Below, piece by piece: positions 1 through 9,409 of a stretch of DNA of 64,000 bases. Origin of the DNA: Fidelibacterota bacterium (lineage in GTDB: Bacteria > Fidelibacterota > UBA2242 > JAFGTP01); the NCBI GenBank assembly GCA_016934035.1, contig JAFGTP010000061.1:54467-118466 (forward strand), given 5' to 3'. The first letter of the stretch is position 1. Each line of letters starts with the position of its first letter. The translations under genes and the position numbers were made by a program. Below the pieces are notes generated by a model. The model ran no database searches and had not been told where the DNA came from. It was given only the letters and a program-made list of their open reading frames with translations.

Positions 1-594
1 GGTATTGGGGTTTCCATCATATTTTTGCTCCTTTTTCGTCTGGGTGAATCCCAACTGGTCAAACTATCTGCGCCATTTATGCTGGATAGTCGTGAAGCCG
101 GCGGATTGGGACTGACTGCCGGGCAATATGGATTGACCTATGGAACAATCGGATTGCTCTTTTTGACAATTGGTGGAATTCTTGGAGGCATGGTGGTTTC
201 CAGACATGGGTTGAAAAAATGGGTTTGGTGGTTTGCTATAATGATTAATGTACCCGATGCGGTTTACATTTACCTCTCCTATGCTCAACCATCCAGTCTA
301 TGGCTGATTGTACCCTGTGTGGCCTTTGAAACTTTTGGCTATGGTTTTGGATTTACAGCCTATATGCTTTACATGATTTATATCTCGAGAGGAGAATACA
401 AAACTTCCCATTATGCCATCTGCACTGCTTTTATGGCCCTGGGAATGATGATTCCAGGTATGGTGTCCGGCTGGCTGCAGGAGATAATCGGCTATCAGCA
501 TTTCTTTATATGGGTTGTAATTGCAACAATTCCGGGATTTATTTTATTGAAGTTTCTTGATATTGAAGAGGATTTCGGTATCAAAAAAACATAA
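1..594 (+). CDS. MFS transporter, AmpG/PAT-like (5' partial)
   Basis: The reading frame is open from the first base of the window, so the N-terminal half lies outside. The visible part (about 197 residues) is strongly hydrophobic, with roughly five to six membrane segments. It contains the stretch RLGESQLVKL followed by a loop with a GLGLT motif, which resembles peptide/acetyl-CoA/AmpG-type major facilitator proteins. It ends in a short charged cytoplasmic tail. A hairpin terminator follows 30 bases after the stop. Substrate cannot be read from the sequence; AmpG relatives import muropeptides, others import sugars or siderophores. The downstream mutarotase hints at, but does not prove, a carbohydrate substrate. 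Confidence 0.75.
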   Translation, partial: GIGVSIIFLLLFRLGESQLVKLSAPFMLDSREAGGLGLTAGQYGLTYGTIGLLFLTIGGILGGMVVSRHGLKKWVWWFAIMINVPDAVYIYLSYAQPSSLWLIVPCVAFETFGYGFGFTAYMLYMIYISRGEYKTSHYAICTAFMALGMMIPGMVSGWLQEIIGYQHFFIWVVIATIPGFILLKFLDIEEDFGIKKT

Positions 595-624
595 ATGTTC
601 TTATTCCTTTCTAACAGTGGTGTG

Positions 625-655
625 AAACCCCGGTCTTGTACCGGGGTTTTCTTTT
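625..655 (+). terminator. Rho-independent terminator after the MFS gene
   Basis: Perfect 10-bp stem (AAACCCCGGT paired with ACCGGGGTTT) with a 5-base loop CTTGT, followed by a T-rich tract. It lies 30 bases beyond the MFS stop and separates that gene from the mutarotase. Confidence 0.9.
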
Positions 656-733
656 GATAAGGTTTATAAAACTCATTGACTGCAATCAGGGTTATTCATA
701 ATTTCACAATCAAATTTTTTTGAAAGGAAACGC

Positions 734-1624
734 ATGAAGCCAATTAAAGGCGCCGGCAAAAAAATCGAAACAATCCAAAAAGATAATGTTTCAATTTCAA
801 TAGATAGTCTGGGGGCCAAAGTCCTTGCCATTGCCATAAGGGGTGAAAACCTTTTGCATTATGATGGAAAAAATATTGAACACAGCGGCATTCCCATCTG
901 TCTTCCCTTTTTTAGTTCTCTTGAAAATGGATTATTAATTGTTGACGGCGAAAACTACCCCATGGGGCATCATGGATTTTTTCGCAACAGTGAATTTGAA
1001 ATGTATAATACTGGTGGAAAAATTGTTGCCATTCTAAAATCTTCCCGCGACACCATGAAAATTTGGCCTTTTCAATTCAATTTCAGAGCAACTTTTTCAA
1101 TGCTCGAGAACGGTCTGAAAATGGATTTCCTGCTGAAAAATGAAGATACAAAAGCAATGAAACTGGCCCCGGGCTTTCATCCCTACTTTGCGGTTAACGA
1201 CCGGAATAAAATCACCCTGACCAGCGGCGCTGTTATGGGGAACGATGCCCTGCATGACCTGAAAGAAACCCCTCTCAAGGAGTCCGGTGTTTTTGATGTC
1301 TCTGATGGCAAAGAGGGGTTAAAATATTTACGGGTGAAAAATGCGCCGAATATCCAATTAATCCACCACCAGGTTCAGGATACTGAAATTTGCACCGGCC
1401 CTCAATCAATGGTGGTGCTGAGCGCCGACATGGACCTGTTTACCCGAATGACTGTCTGGCGGCCAAATCCTGATGTTGATTTCATCTGTGTCGAGCCTTC
1501 TTTTGCAGTCAATGCCGTGAATCGGGACGATTGTATTGTTTTGCAGAGCGGGGAAGAGTTCAGAACGACCCTGAGTATTCAAAAAAAAAATAAAAAGGTT
1601 GCATCAAAAAAAAATCTTTTCTAA
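734..1624 (+). CDS. Aldose 1-epimerase / hexose-6-phosphate mutarotase-like protein
   Basis: A 296-residue protein of the galactose-mutarotase-like fold. It has the family landmarks in order: GIPICLPFF (family pattern GIP-hydrophobic), HGFFRN near residue 80, HPYFAV near residue 149 (the His is a catalytic acid in the family), and a C-terminal VEPSFAVNAVNR carrying the catalytic Glu. No signal peptide is seen, so it should act in the cytoplasm, interconverting alpha and beta anomers of an aldose or aldose phosphate. The ATG at 734 is preceded by AAAGGAAA. The C-terminus ends in a lysine-rich tail coded by an A-rich tract. The gene stands alone between a terminator and tetR. Sugar specificity is not determinable. 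Confidence 0.85.
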   Translation: MKPIKGAGKKIETIQKDNVSISIDSLGAKVLAIAIRGENLLHYDGKNIEHSGIPICLPFFSSLENGLLIVDGENYPMGHHGFFRNSEFEMYNTGGKIVAILKSSRDTMKIWPFQFNFRATFSMLENGLKMDFLLKNEDTKAMKLAPGFHPYFAVNDRNKITLTSGAVMGNDALHDLKETPLKESGVFDVSDGKEGLKYLRVKNAPNIQLIHHQVQDTEICTGPQSMVVLSADMDLFTRMTVWRPNPDVDFICVEPSFAVNAVNRDDCIVLQSGEEFRTTLSIQKKNKKVASKKNLF

Positions 1625-1629
1625 AATAC

Positions 1630-1653
1630 AATAAAGAACAAGTGTATTTTTTT
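1630..1653. promoter_or_regulatory. Putative TetR operator, copy 1
   Basis: Left arm AATAAAGAACA (1630-1640), centre AG, then a right arm that matches the inverted complement TGTTCTTTATT at 8 of 11 positions. The same 24-bp pseudo-palindrome recurs at 2237-2260 with the right arm perfect. Its position directly before the tetR ATG, and again before the adjacent ferredoxin gene, suggests the binding site of the TetR protein encoded between them. Confidence 0.6.
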
Positions 1654-2223
1654 ATGCAAACATTAAAACAGGATAAACAAGAAAAAATCATCCTTGCGGC
1701 CAAAGAAGAATTTTTGGCCAAAAACTACAAAGTGGCTTCCCTGCGCTCTATTGCCGGCAAATGTGATATTTCTGTCAGTAATCTTTATAATTATTTCCCC
1801 AACAAACTTGAACTGTTTCAATTTATAGTCAACCCGGTAAAAAGTTATTTCCTCAGTATTTTTATGCAATTTCAGGATTTTGAAAAGATACACGGTTTTC
1901 AAGAAGAAGCCTTTATTGATTTTGTGGTTGAAAAATTTGGCTTTATGCTCACGATTTACGGACAGGAATTCATCATCCTGATGGAGACCGGACAGGGGAC
2001 TGAACATTCAGACTTCAAACAGGAAGTGATTAATGAAATAACCTCCCATTTTCTGGAACATTCCAAGGGTAACGGTAATCAGAAACTGATGAAAATCATC
2101 GCCACCAATTTTGTCAACGGGATGCTGGAAATTGCCAGGATGAACCTGGGCAGAGGAGAAAAAAACAAACTATTGAAGCAATTTATGATCTATCATTTTA
2201 CGGGTATTCAGGAAATCTTTTAA
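1654..2223 (+). CDS. TetR/AcrR family transcriptional regulator
   Basis: A 189-residue protein with an N-terminal TetR helix-turn-helix (residues about 8-55; signature SLRSIAGKCDISVSNLYNYFPNK) and a variable C-terminal ligand domain. An in-frame GTG exists at 1642, but it lies inside the palindromic operator and lacks a ribosome-binding site, so the ATG at 1654 was chosen; even this start has only a weak Shine-Dalgarno. The downstream flavodoxin/ferredoxin gene starts 60 bases after the stop with a second copy of the operator in between. The likely arrangement is autoregulation plus control of that neighbour. Ligand unknown. Confidence 0.88.
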   Translation: MQTLKQDKQEKIILAAKEEFLAKNYKVASLRSIAGKCDISVSNLYNYFPNKLELFQFIVNPVKSYFLSIFMQFQDFEKIHGFQEEAFIDFVVEKFGFMLTIYGQEFIILMETGQGTEHSDFKQEVINEITSHFLEHSKGNGNQKLMKIIATNFVNGMLEIARMNLGRGEKNKLLKQFMIYHFTGIQEIF

Positions 2224-2236
2224 AAAATTTTATCAT

Positions 2237-2260
2237 AATAACAAACAAGTGTTCTTTATT
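2237..2260. promoter_or_regulatory. Putative TetR operator, copy 2
   Basis: Left arm matches AATAAAGAACA at 9 of 11 positions, centre AG, right arm TGTTCTTTATT is perfect. Together with copy 1 it defines a 24-bp palindrome. It lies 24 bases before the ATG of the flavodoxin/ferredoxin gene, where bound repressor would block transcription. Confidence 0.6.
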
Positions 2261-2283
2261 AACAAACAAAAAAGGAGTAAAAA

Positions 2284-3171
2284 ATGAAAATCGCAATAAT
2301 CCTCTTCAGCCCTGGTGGCAACACCCTGAAAGTGGCTGAAAAAATCAAACAATTTGCCCCCAATAATTTTTGTGTCCAACTGCTTGATATTACAGGAAGA
2401 GAAGAGATATTTACCCGCAAACAGGGAACCCGATTCCTTGAAGAAACTGTGACTGATCATGATCTGCTGCTCATTGGGTCGCCAGTCTATGCCCACCATA
2501 TCCAGTATCACGTTCAGGATTTGATTCGCCAATTACCCAGGCCTGACCGCAAATGGGGAGAACTGGCAGCCGCTTTTGTGACTTTCGGAGATATTTCTTC
2601 GGGAATTGCATTAAATGAAGCCAATCGTTTATTGGAAAAAAGCGGAAGGAAAATCATTGGCGGACTGAAGGTTACAGCCGAACATTCTCTCACCAGGCTC
2701 CTGGATTCGCCAATCAATAATGGCAAACCCGGACATGAAATCGATGAAATCATTCTCAATTTCTGGGAAAAAATCATTGCCCGGTTGAACAAAGACATCA
2801 ATGTCCGGGAATTAAAGAATAATATGAATTACCAGCCCAAAAAGGACAGGGTCAAAGCCCACATAATATTCCGTGAAAAACTCTGGCAGAAATTTCTTTA
2901 TCCGAAAATCAGCATTGATCCTGAAAAATGTACACTTTGCGGCTGTTGTGTTACCAAGTGTCCGGTCAATCATTTGCAGATTATCAATCAGTCACTCTGT
3001 GAATTGAAGACTTCAGACTGTATTACCTGTGGTAATTGTGTTGTCAATTGTCCGCAAAAAGCGATGATGATGACGGGCAACATTGATAAATTTGCGGAGA
3101 TGGTGCAGCAATATCGGGCTGGAAAATCCAAAATTGCATCCAATGAATTTCCGAAAAACCAGTGCTTTTAA
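2284..3171 (+). CDS. EFR1-type flavodoxin/ferredoxin fusion protein
   Basis: A 295-residue two-domain electron-transfer protein. Residues 1-160 are flavodoxin-like, with the FMN phosphate loop SPGGNT near residue 10 and GSPVYAHH near residue 67. The C-terminal part carries two 4Fe-4S ferredoxin motifs: CTLCGCCVTKC followed by CP, and CITCGNCVVNC followed by P. The protein is soluble. The start is supported by AAAGGAG 5 bases upstream. It appears to be regulated by the preceding TetR protein, whose operator lies in its leader. metH begins 150 bases downstream on the same strand; this protein might supply low-potential electrons there, but that is only inference from proximity. Confidence 0.88.
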   Translation: MKIAIILFSPGGNTLKVAEKIKQFAPNNFCVQLLDITGREEIFTRKQGTRFLEETVTDHDLLLIGSPVYAHHIQYHVQDLIRQLPRPDRKWGELAAAFVTFGDISSGIALNEANRLLEKSGRKIIGGLKVTAEHSLTRLLDSPINNGKPGHEIDEIILNFWEKIIARLNKDINVRELKNNMNYQPKKDRVKAHIIFREKLWQKFLYPKISIDPEKCTLCGCCVTKCPVNHLQIINQSLCELKTSDCITCGNCVVNCPQKAMMMTGNIDKFAEMVQQYRAGKSKIASNEFPKNQCF

Positions 3172-3324
3172 TGTTCAGGCTAAAAGAGTGCAGAGAAGTA
3201 CCTGTATGAATGATGGCCCGATTGGATCAGAGTATTTATATCTAAGTTCTGAAAAATCCTTGTTTATATCGGATAACCTCTTTAATATCAGCCCTAATTA
3301 AGCCATTAAAATATGAGAGATTAC

Positions 3325-6300
3325 ATGAGCATTGAAAAACTGATTTATAAAAAAATAGTCATTCTGGATGGCGCCATGGGTACCATGATTCAGAAATACA
3401 AATTCGGTGAAACGGAATATCGGGGAAAATTGTTTCTCAATCATACTCATGATGTCAAAGGCAACAATGATCTGCTAAACCTGACTCAGCCTGATGCCAT
3501 TCAGGATATTCATGAGCAATATCTGAAAGCCGGCGCTGATATCATCGAGACCAATACGTTCAATGCCAATTTTGTTTCCCAGTCGGATTATCAGACACAG
3601 GATTATGTCTATGAGATCAATAAAGCCGGGGCGGAAATTGCCCGTCGTGCAGTCGAAAAAATCAACAAGAATGCTTTTGTGGCCGGTTCACTGGGGCCCA
3701 CCAACCGAACAGCATCACTCTCTCCTGATGTCCATAATCCTGCTTTCCGCAACATCACTTTCAATCGTTTGGTTGAAAATTATACCAACGAGGTGCGCGG
3801 GCTTGTTGACGGTGGTGTGGATTTATTGTTAATTGAAACTATTTTTGATCCGCTGAACGCCAAAGCTGCGACTTATGCCATCAATCAATACAATCGTAAA
3901 ACCGGCAAAGGTATTCCTTTTATTATCTCCGGCACAATCAGTGACATGAGTGGCCGTTTTCTGACAGGCATGACTCCGGAAGCCTTTTACTTTTCCATGA
4001 TTCACTCCAATCCTATGAGTATCGGTTTGAACTGCTCTCTCGGTGCTGATACACTGATCCATTATTTACGCATTGTTGCGGAAATGGCGGATTGCGCCAT
4101 CAATGTCCATCCCAATGCCGGATTACCCAATGAACTGGGTGAATATGATGAATCTGCTGCTGAAATGGCTGCAAAAATCCGGGAATATTGTGAAGAAGGC
4201 CTGGTCAATATTGTCGGCGGATGCTGCGGCACGACACCGCTTCACATCCAGGCCATTGGTGATGTGGCCAAAAACTATAAACCCCGGCCCAAACAAGACT
4301 TGAAACTGAGACATTATTTCACCGGGCTGGAACCTCTTGAAGTGTCCCGGAAATCTCTGTTTGTCAATGTCGGAGAACGGACAAATGTCGCCGGTTCCCG
4401 TAATTTTTTGAAGCTCATTGCAGAAAAACAATATGACAGGGCATTGAATATTGCCAAAAAACAGGTTCAAAACGGTGCGCAAATTCTGGATATCAACATG
4501 GATGATGCGTTGCTTGATGCGAAAGAAGAAATGGTGCATTTTACCCACCTCCTGGCATCGGAGCCGGAAGTAGCGCGGGTTCCTTTCATGTTTGATTCTT
4601 CCAAATTTGATGTTTGCCGCGAAGCGCTGGCCTGCTGTCAGGGACGCGGCATTGTCAACTCCATATCTCTCAAAGAAGGGCGTGAAAAATTTGTGGAGCA
4701 AGCCCGTGAAATTGTTGCCCTTGGCGGTGCTTTTATCGTCATGGCCTTTGATGAACACGGTCAGGCGGATACTTTTGAACGTAAAATTGAAATATGTGAA
4801 AAAGCCTACAACATTCTCGTTCATGAAGAAGGCATTTCGCCCCATAATATCATTTTTGATGCTAATATATTTGCCATAGGCACAGGTATCGAAGAACACG
4901 CCAATTACGGTCTGGATTTTATACGTGCTGTCAAATGGATCAAGGAAAATCTGCCCGGCGTTCTCACCAGCGGCGGTGTCAGCAATATTTCTTTTTCCTT
5001 TCGAGGTAATAATGGGGTTCGTGAAGCCATCCATGCGGTATTTCTCTATCATGCCATTCAGGCCGGAATTGATATGGGGATTGTCAACCCGGAAATGATC
5101 GTCGTTTATGATGAAATTGAACCCGATGTCCGGGACAGGATTGAAGATTTGATTTTCAATCGGCGCTTTGATGCAACCGAGCGGGTTTTGGATATTGCCG
5201 AAAAACTCAAAGGTCAGTCCCAAAAAAGAGAACTGAGCGACGCCGAGTGGCGCAAACTGCCTTTGCACAAACGGCTTTCCCATGCCTTGGTTACCGGGAC
5301 CACGACTCATATTGAAGAGGACATGAAAGAAGCCATCGCCACCTATGATGATCCACTGGAAATTATCGAAGGCCCGCTGATGGACGGCATGAATGAAGTT
5401 GGCGATCTTTTTGGTGTCGGAAAAATGTTTTTGCCCCAGGTGGTCAAATCTGCTCGTGTGATGAAAGAATCTGTTTCGCACGTCCTGCCATTGATCGAAG
5501 CGCAAAAGGACAGCAATTCCACGGCAAAAGGCGTCATTGTCCTGGCCACTGTCAAAGGTGATGTCCACGATATCGGGAAAAATATAGTGAATGTGGTCTT
5601 GGCCTGTAATAATTTTGAAATTCATGATTTGGGTGTCATGGTCCCCAATGAAGCCATTCTCAAAAAAGCCGAAGAAATGAATGCCGATCTTATCGGATTA
5701 TCGGGATTGATCACGCCATCACTTGAAGAAATGAAAAAATTCGCAGAATTACTGCGTCACAGAGGTAAAACGATTCCTGTTATGATTGGTGGCGCCACTA
5801 CATCAAAAGTCCATACCGCTTTGAAACTGGACCCGGTTTATGAGCATGGCATTATCCATGTGCTGGATGCGTCACGCAGCGTGGAAGTGGCATCCAATCT
5901 TTGTTCTCCAACTAAAAAAGATCAATATATCAAAAAACTAAGAGCCGAATACGAAAAAGTGCGTCAGGCTCGTGCCGAAAGCGCCAAGCGCTTCACACTT
6001 TTGGATTTCAAAGAATCACAGGAAAAAGCGCTGAAACTGAATTGGGAAAATTACACACCGGCAACACCGAATTTCGTTGGTGTGAAAGATATAGAAATTC
6101 CTATTGATGATGCCACTAAATGGATTGACTGGAAATTCTTCTTTAAAGCCTGGGAAATGAAGGGCAATTATCCGGAAATCCTCAGCGATCCTGAAAAAGG
6201 CGAGGAAGCACAAAAACTTTTCAACGATGCACAGAAAATGCTGCAGCGCATCAAAGATGAAAACCTCGTCAAACTTTGGGCACGAATTGGCATTCACAAA

Positions 6301-6951
6301 GCTAATACTGAAAACGATACAATCAATGTTTATCAAAACGATGAACTATGCTGTCAGTTACCCATGCTCCGTCAACAAATTGAGAAAAAAGACACTGAAT
6401 ATTATCTTTCGCTTGCTGACTACATCGCACCGAAAGAATCTGGCAAAATTGACTACCTTGGGGGCTTTGCATGTACTGCTGACATAGGAAACAGCCTGGC
6501 TATTTTTGAGGAGAATGACGAGTATTCACGCATTATGATGAAGGTCCTGGCTGACCGCCTGGCAGAAGCACTGGCTGAAGAACTTCACCGCAAAGTCCGT
6601 ACAGAAATCTGGGGTTATGCGCCTGATGAAAACCTATCGGTTGATGATATTCATACGGTCAAATACAAAGGCATCCGTCCCGCCCCCGGTTATCCACCAT
6701 GTCCCGACCACAGCGAGAAGGGAAAACTCTTCAAAGACCTGCTGCAAATGGATGAGAATTCACCCATCCAGTTGACAGAATCCTTCCTCATGGTTCCTGT
6801 GGCTTCGGTGTGTGGATATTACTTTGCCCATTCTGAATCCAAGTATTTTTCTATTGGTAAAATTGATGAGAAGCAATTGAGTGATTATCAGCAGCGTAAA
6901 AATGTGGATAAGGAATATTTGTTGAAGATGTTGGCGTTGGATGTGATTTGA
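3325..6951 (+). CDS. metH: Cobalamin-dependent methionine synthase
   Basis: A full-length, 1208-residue MetH that transfers methyl from 5-methyltetrahydrofolate to homocysteine through cobalamin. Domains in order: homocysteine-binding barrel (residues 1-325; zinc cysteines in GLNCSLG near 236 and GGCCGTTP near 300), pterin-binding barrel (about 335-630; [11 protein letters not shown]), cobalamin cap and Rossmann domain (about 640-880; DVHDIGKN with axial His748), and the AdoMet reactivation domain (about 890-1208; [12 protein letters not shown] from Arg1118). An ATG 12 bases earlier (3313) lacks a ribosome-binding site, whereas 3325 has GAGAG at proper distance. No cobalamin or SAM riboswitch could be recognised in the 150-base leader. 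Confidence 0.97.
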   Translation: MSIEKLIYKKIVILDGAMGTMIQKYKFGETEYRGKLFLNHTHDVKGNNDLLNLTQPDAIQDIHEQYLKAGADIIETNTFNANFVSQSDYQTQDYVYEINKAGAEIARRAVEKINKNAFVAGSLGPTNRTASLSPDVHNPAFRNITFNRLVENYTNEVRGLVDGGVDLLLIETIFDPLNAKAATYAINQYNRKTGKGIPFIISGTISDMSGRFLTGMTPEAFYFSMIHSNPMSIGLNCSLGADTLIHYLRIVAEMADCAINVHPNAGLPNELGEYDESAAEMAAKIREYCEEGLVNIVGGCCGTTPLHIQAIGDVAKNYKPRPKQDLKLRHYFTGLEPLEVSRKSLFVNVGERTNVAGSRNFLKLIAEKQYDRALNIAKKQVQNGAQILDINMDDALLDAKEEMVHFTHLLASEPEVARVPFMFDSSKFDVCREALACCQGRGIVNSISLKEGREKFVEQAREIVALGGAFIVMAFDEHGQADTFERKIEICEKAYNILVHEEGISPHNIIFDANIFAIGTGIEEHANYGLDFIRAVKWIKENLPGVLTSGGVSNISFSFRGNNGVREAIHAVFLYHAIQAGIDMGIVNPEMIVVYDEIEPDVRDRIEDLIFNRRFDATERVLDIAEKLKGQSQKRELSDAEWRKLPLHKRLSHALVTGTTTHIEEDMKEAIATYDDPLEIIEGPLMDGMNEVGDLFGVGKMFLPQVVKSARVMKESVSHVLPLIEAQKDSNSTAKGVIVLATVKGDVHDIGKNIVNVVLACNNFEIHDLGVMVPNEAILKKAEEMNADLIGLSGLITPSLEEMKKFAELLRHRGKTIPVMIGGATTSKVHTALKLDPVYEHGIIHVLDASRSVEVASNLCSPTKKDQYIKKLRAEYEKVRQARAESAKRFTLLDFKESQEKALKLNWENYTPATPNFVGVKDIEIPIDDATKWIDWKFFFKAWEMKGNYPEILSDPEKGEEAQKLFNDAQKMLQRIKDENLVKLWARIGIHKANTENDTINVYQNDELCCQLPMLRQQIEKKDTEYYLSLADYIAPKESGKIDYLGGFACTADIGNSLAIFEENDEYSRIMMKVLADRLAEALAEELHRKVRTEIWGYAPDENLSVDDIHTVKYKGIRPAPGYPPCPDHSEKGKLFKDLLQMDENSPIQLTESFLMVPVASVCGYYFAHSESKYFSIGKIDEKQLSDYQQRKNVDKEYLLKMLALDVI

Positions 6952-7007
6952 TTTTTAGCTGCGGTTTAATGCGAAATGTAAAATTTAAGTTCAATTGTCG
7001 AATCCTC

Positions 7008-7697
7008 TTATGAAATTAATTTTGCTTTGAAATATAATAAAGCACCATTCTCGTAGGGTAATGGAATAAATTCAAAACCATGATTTTCGAACTTTTGTTT
7101 TAATTCCTGGGTAGAATAGAGCGTCCCTCTGATGATTACCTTTGGATTTTTTTTCTCCGGAATCGGCACACTACAAAAAAATATTCCATCAGCTTTAAGG
7201 ATACGTTTCAATTCGGCAATGAATGAATCGATGCTACTGAAAAAATTAAGCGATAAATTGCAGATTGCCATATCAAAGTTATGTTCTGCAAAGGGCGTTT
7301 GACAGGCATCGGTGATATACAATTCAAAATCTCTAAATCCTTTGTCAATCAATTTTTTTCTTGCGATGAGCAGAAGTCCGGCGCTGATGTCGCTTCCAAT
7401 ATAATGATTATCTGGAAGTAAAAATTTTTCGACATTGCCACTTCCCGTTGCAAATTCAATAATTTTTTGATGATGGATTTCTTCGAATTCTTTTTTCAAT
7501 ATCTCAATATGCTGGTTGATATTGCCACCAAATTTCCTGGGGAAAATGGATTTTTCCATGATTCGGTCATACATAAAGGATAACAAATCACCCAGCCAGG
7601 GTTTGTATTTTTGAATATTATTCCTTTCATCGGTTATATAATAGAGTCCTTTTTTGAGAATTCTCTTTTTTCCGGTGGTTATAATTGATTTTTGCAT
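7008..7697 (-). CDS. Class I SAM-dependent methyltransferase
   Basis: A 229-residue soluble protein with a Rossmann methyltransferase core: motif I IIEFATGSGNVEKF (SAM-binding glycine loop) near residue 80, acidic loop YIGSDIS after it, a DACQTPF motif, and the post-motif FDMAICNLSLNFF. It is the distal gene of a two-gene minus-strand unit; its own ribosome site AAAGGAG sits 6 bases before the ATG, 21 bases after the stop of the upstream methyltransferase. It is convergent with metH. It resembles UbiE/arsM-type small-molecule methyltransferases, but the substrate cannot be named. Confidence 0.82.
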   Translation of the reverse strand: MQKSIITTGKKRILKKGLYYITDERNNIQKYKPWLGDLLSFMYDRIMEKSIFPRKFGGNINQHIEILKKEFEEIHHQKIIEFATGSGNVEKFLLPDNHYIGSDISAGLLLIARKKLIDKGFRDFELYITDACQTPFAEHNFDMAICNLSLNFFSSIDSFIAELKRILKADGIFFCSVPIPEKKNPKVIIRGTLYSTQELKQKFENHGFEFIPLPYENGALLYFKAKLIS

Positions 7698-7718
7698 GTC
7701 GACTCCTTTTTCGGCTGA

Positions 7719-8312
7719 TCAGAGTAATTTTGTTTTTATAAAATTGATAGTATAATTCCGTTGGTTGCCAAACATTTCCCCCAAAACAAATCCTGCTTTC
7801 GCAGTGAGCGCCATCAATTCCTGGGGTGTCATTTTGTCGGGGTCACCGGCAAGTTCGGAAATTGAGAGAATTCCATCAGCTCTCAGCAGGCGATAGAATT
7901 CCCGGATATAGGCCCCTTTATTTTCTACTTCCCCGATGACGGTCACCATAAAAATCCGGTCAAAACTTTCATCGGAAAAATCCAATTTCTCACCATTGCA
8001 CAAATAATATTCAGTATTGCTGATGTTACTTTTGCCCAGACGTTTTTTCGCATAATCCAGCATTTCCTGCTGAATGTCTGCAAGGACAATTTTCCCCTGA
8101 GTGAGAAATTTTGCCACTTGCAAACTAAAATATCCGGGACCAGGGCCAATTTCCAATACCTGATGACTGGGCGCCAAATTCATTCGCTTTATTAACTTTT
8201 TGGGTGAAAGGAATATATTTCTCAGCGGAATTAAAAGTGTAAATGCCATCTGATGCGGGAAAACACCTTTGGAGGTAAATCGATCTATAATATCTTGTTT
8301 ATTATTTGTCAT
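7719..8312 (-). CDS. Class I SAM-dependent methyltransferase
   Basis: A 197-residue methyltransferase with motif I VLEIGPGPGYFSLQVA near residue 50, the acidic loop LADIQQEML, and motif III-like region GILSISELAGDPD. The frame extends upstream to a TTG at 8342, but the ATG at 8312 has a clear GAAGGA ribosome site 7 bases upstream and was chosen. The N-terminus (FPHQMAFTLLIPLRNI) resembles methyltransferases acting on hydrophobic substrates. First gene of a two-gene unit with the following methyltransferase, and divergent from the rhomboid gene with only about 50 bases between starts. Confidence 0.82.
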   Translation of the reverse strand: MTNNKQDIIDRFTSKGVFPHQMAFTLLIPLRNIFLSPKKLIKRMNLAPSHQVLEIGPGPGYFSLQVAKFLTQGKIVLADIQQEMLDYAKKRLGKSNISNTEYYLCNGEKLDFSDESFDRIFMVTVIGEVENKGAYIREFYRLLRADGILSISELAGDPDKMTPQELMALTAKAGFVLGEMFGNQRNYTINFIKTKLL

Positions 8313-8362
8313 ATTCAGTCCTTCGATTGTATATTTTTCCAAATTTTAGGATAGGAAAAATT

Positions 8363-9406
8363 ATGTTTACAAAATTATTTTACCAAATAAATAAAAAATT
8401 TCCCGTAGTAAGTTTTCTTCTGATCGCTTCATGCCTGATTTCAACCATTCCCCAATTTTTCCTAAATGATCTTTACAGTGAAATAACTCGTCAATCAGCA
8501 ACATTCCATAGTTTCTATTTATTTACATTAAGCGCATTTACACATAGCCCTGAAATGATTCTACCTCATTTTTTCGGGAATTTGCTTGTATTTCTGATAT
8601 TTGGAATATTATGTGAAAAATTACTGGGAGCGAGACGATTTGCATTTCTTTCAATTTTGACATTTTTCACAACTACAATTGTTAATTATATACATTCCGA
8701 TACAAGAATACTTGGTCACGGTGCATCTGGTATTGCCTGGGGATATCATGTCGTTTTTATTTATTTTTTAATTTTAATCTTCAAAAAACAAAGAGTTATA
8801 GCTTTTAAAGATATCTATGTGATTTTAGGAATTATTCTAATGATTTTTGATATTATTGGAATTCCGATAATTGAAGTCATCCTATTGAAACAACAATTTT
8901 TTAGTAATTTCGGACAAACTTTGCATCTTATTTCAATGGCCGTGGTAATTTCATGCATATTTTTCTGGAAATCTGACATCAAACAAAATCTGGATAAATT
9001 ATTATCTGAGGTTGCGATCAAGGAAAAATCTTTTTTCAAATCACTACCCGTTTTTGGAATTATGTTTTTATTTTTACTTAACATCTTTGGCACGTGGAAA
9101 GCCATTGACATTACATTACATGAAAATAAATCACTCGAATACAGGATAATTGAACAGTCTAACCAGCAGGTTAGCATTATATTTGACAATGAAATTGAGA
9201 GTTATCACAGAAACATATCTTCGATTGCTTATGAAGATTCACTGGGATCAATTTATTTTAATGAAAAATTAATAAGTCCAAAAGAATTGGAAATAACCTT
9301 CAATCGACCTATTGAAAAATCAGAAAGTATAAAATTGGGTTATCAAATTAACTGGAAATTTTATCAGGATGTAATAAAAATAGATCAAGTGATTTTTGAG
9401 AATTGA
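8363..9406 (+). CDS. Rhomboid-family intramembrane serine protease with C-terminal extension
   Basis: A 347-residue membrane protein. It shows the rhomboid hallmarks: HFFGN (His69, Asn73) in TM2, GHGASGIAWG with the presumed nucleophile Ser122 in TM4, and the base His188 in LHLIS of TM6. The usual glycines after the second His are not conserved, so activity is likely but not certain. After a seventh membrane helix (about 228-248), a roughly 95-residue beta-rich, non-membrane domain follows that is unlike ordinary rhomboids. The ATG at 8363 follows AGGAAAAA; an earlier in-frame start (8306) would overlap the divergent gene's start codon and was rejected. Very AT-rich compared with its neighbours. 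Confidence 0.75.
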   Translation: MFTKLFYQINKKFPVVSFLLIASCLISTIPQFFLNDLYSEITRQSATFHSFYLFTLSAFTHSPEMILPHFFGNLLVFLIFGILCEKLLGARRFAFLSILTFFTTTIVNYIHSDTRILGHGASGIAWGYHVVFIYFLILIFKKQRVIAFKDIYVILGIILMIFDIIGIPIIEVILLKQQFFSNFGQTLHLISMAVVISCIFFWKSDIKQNLDKLLSEVAIKEKSFFKSLPVFGIMFLFLLNIFGTWKAIDITLHENKSLEYRIIEQSNQQVSIIFDNEIESYHRNISSIAYEDSLGSIYFNEKLISPKELEITFNRPIEKSESIKLGYQINWKFYQDVIKIDQVIFEN

Positions 9407-9409
9407 AAT

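Noticed and set aside
3083..3301. A 72-codon open frame overlapping the end of the ferredoxin gene
   Set aside because: It overlaps the 4Fe-4S coding region in another frame and shows no ribosome site or motif.
3172..3324. Possible cobalamin or SAM riboswitch before metH
   Set aside because: The leader is only about 150 bases; no B12-box-like or SAM-I-like core could be recognised, and no terminator hairpin is present.
4123..5625. A 500-codon open frame on the minus strand, antisense to metH
   Set aside because: It is a shadow of the metH coding frame: no family motif, no ribosome site and a composition typical of antisense translation. The plus-strand MetH domains are unbroken across it.
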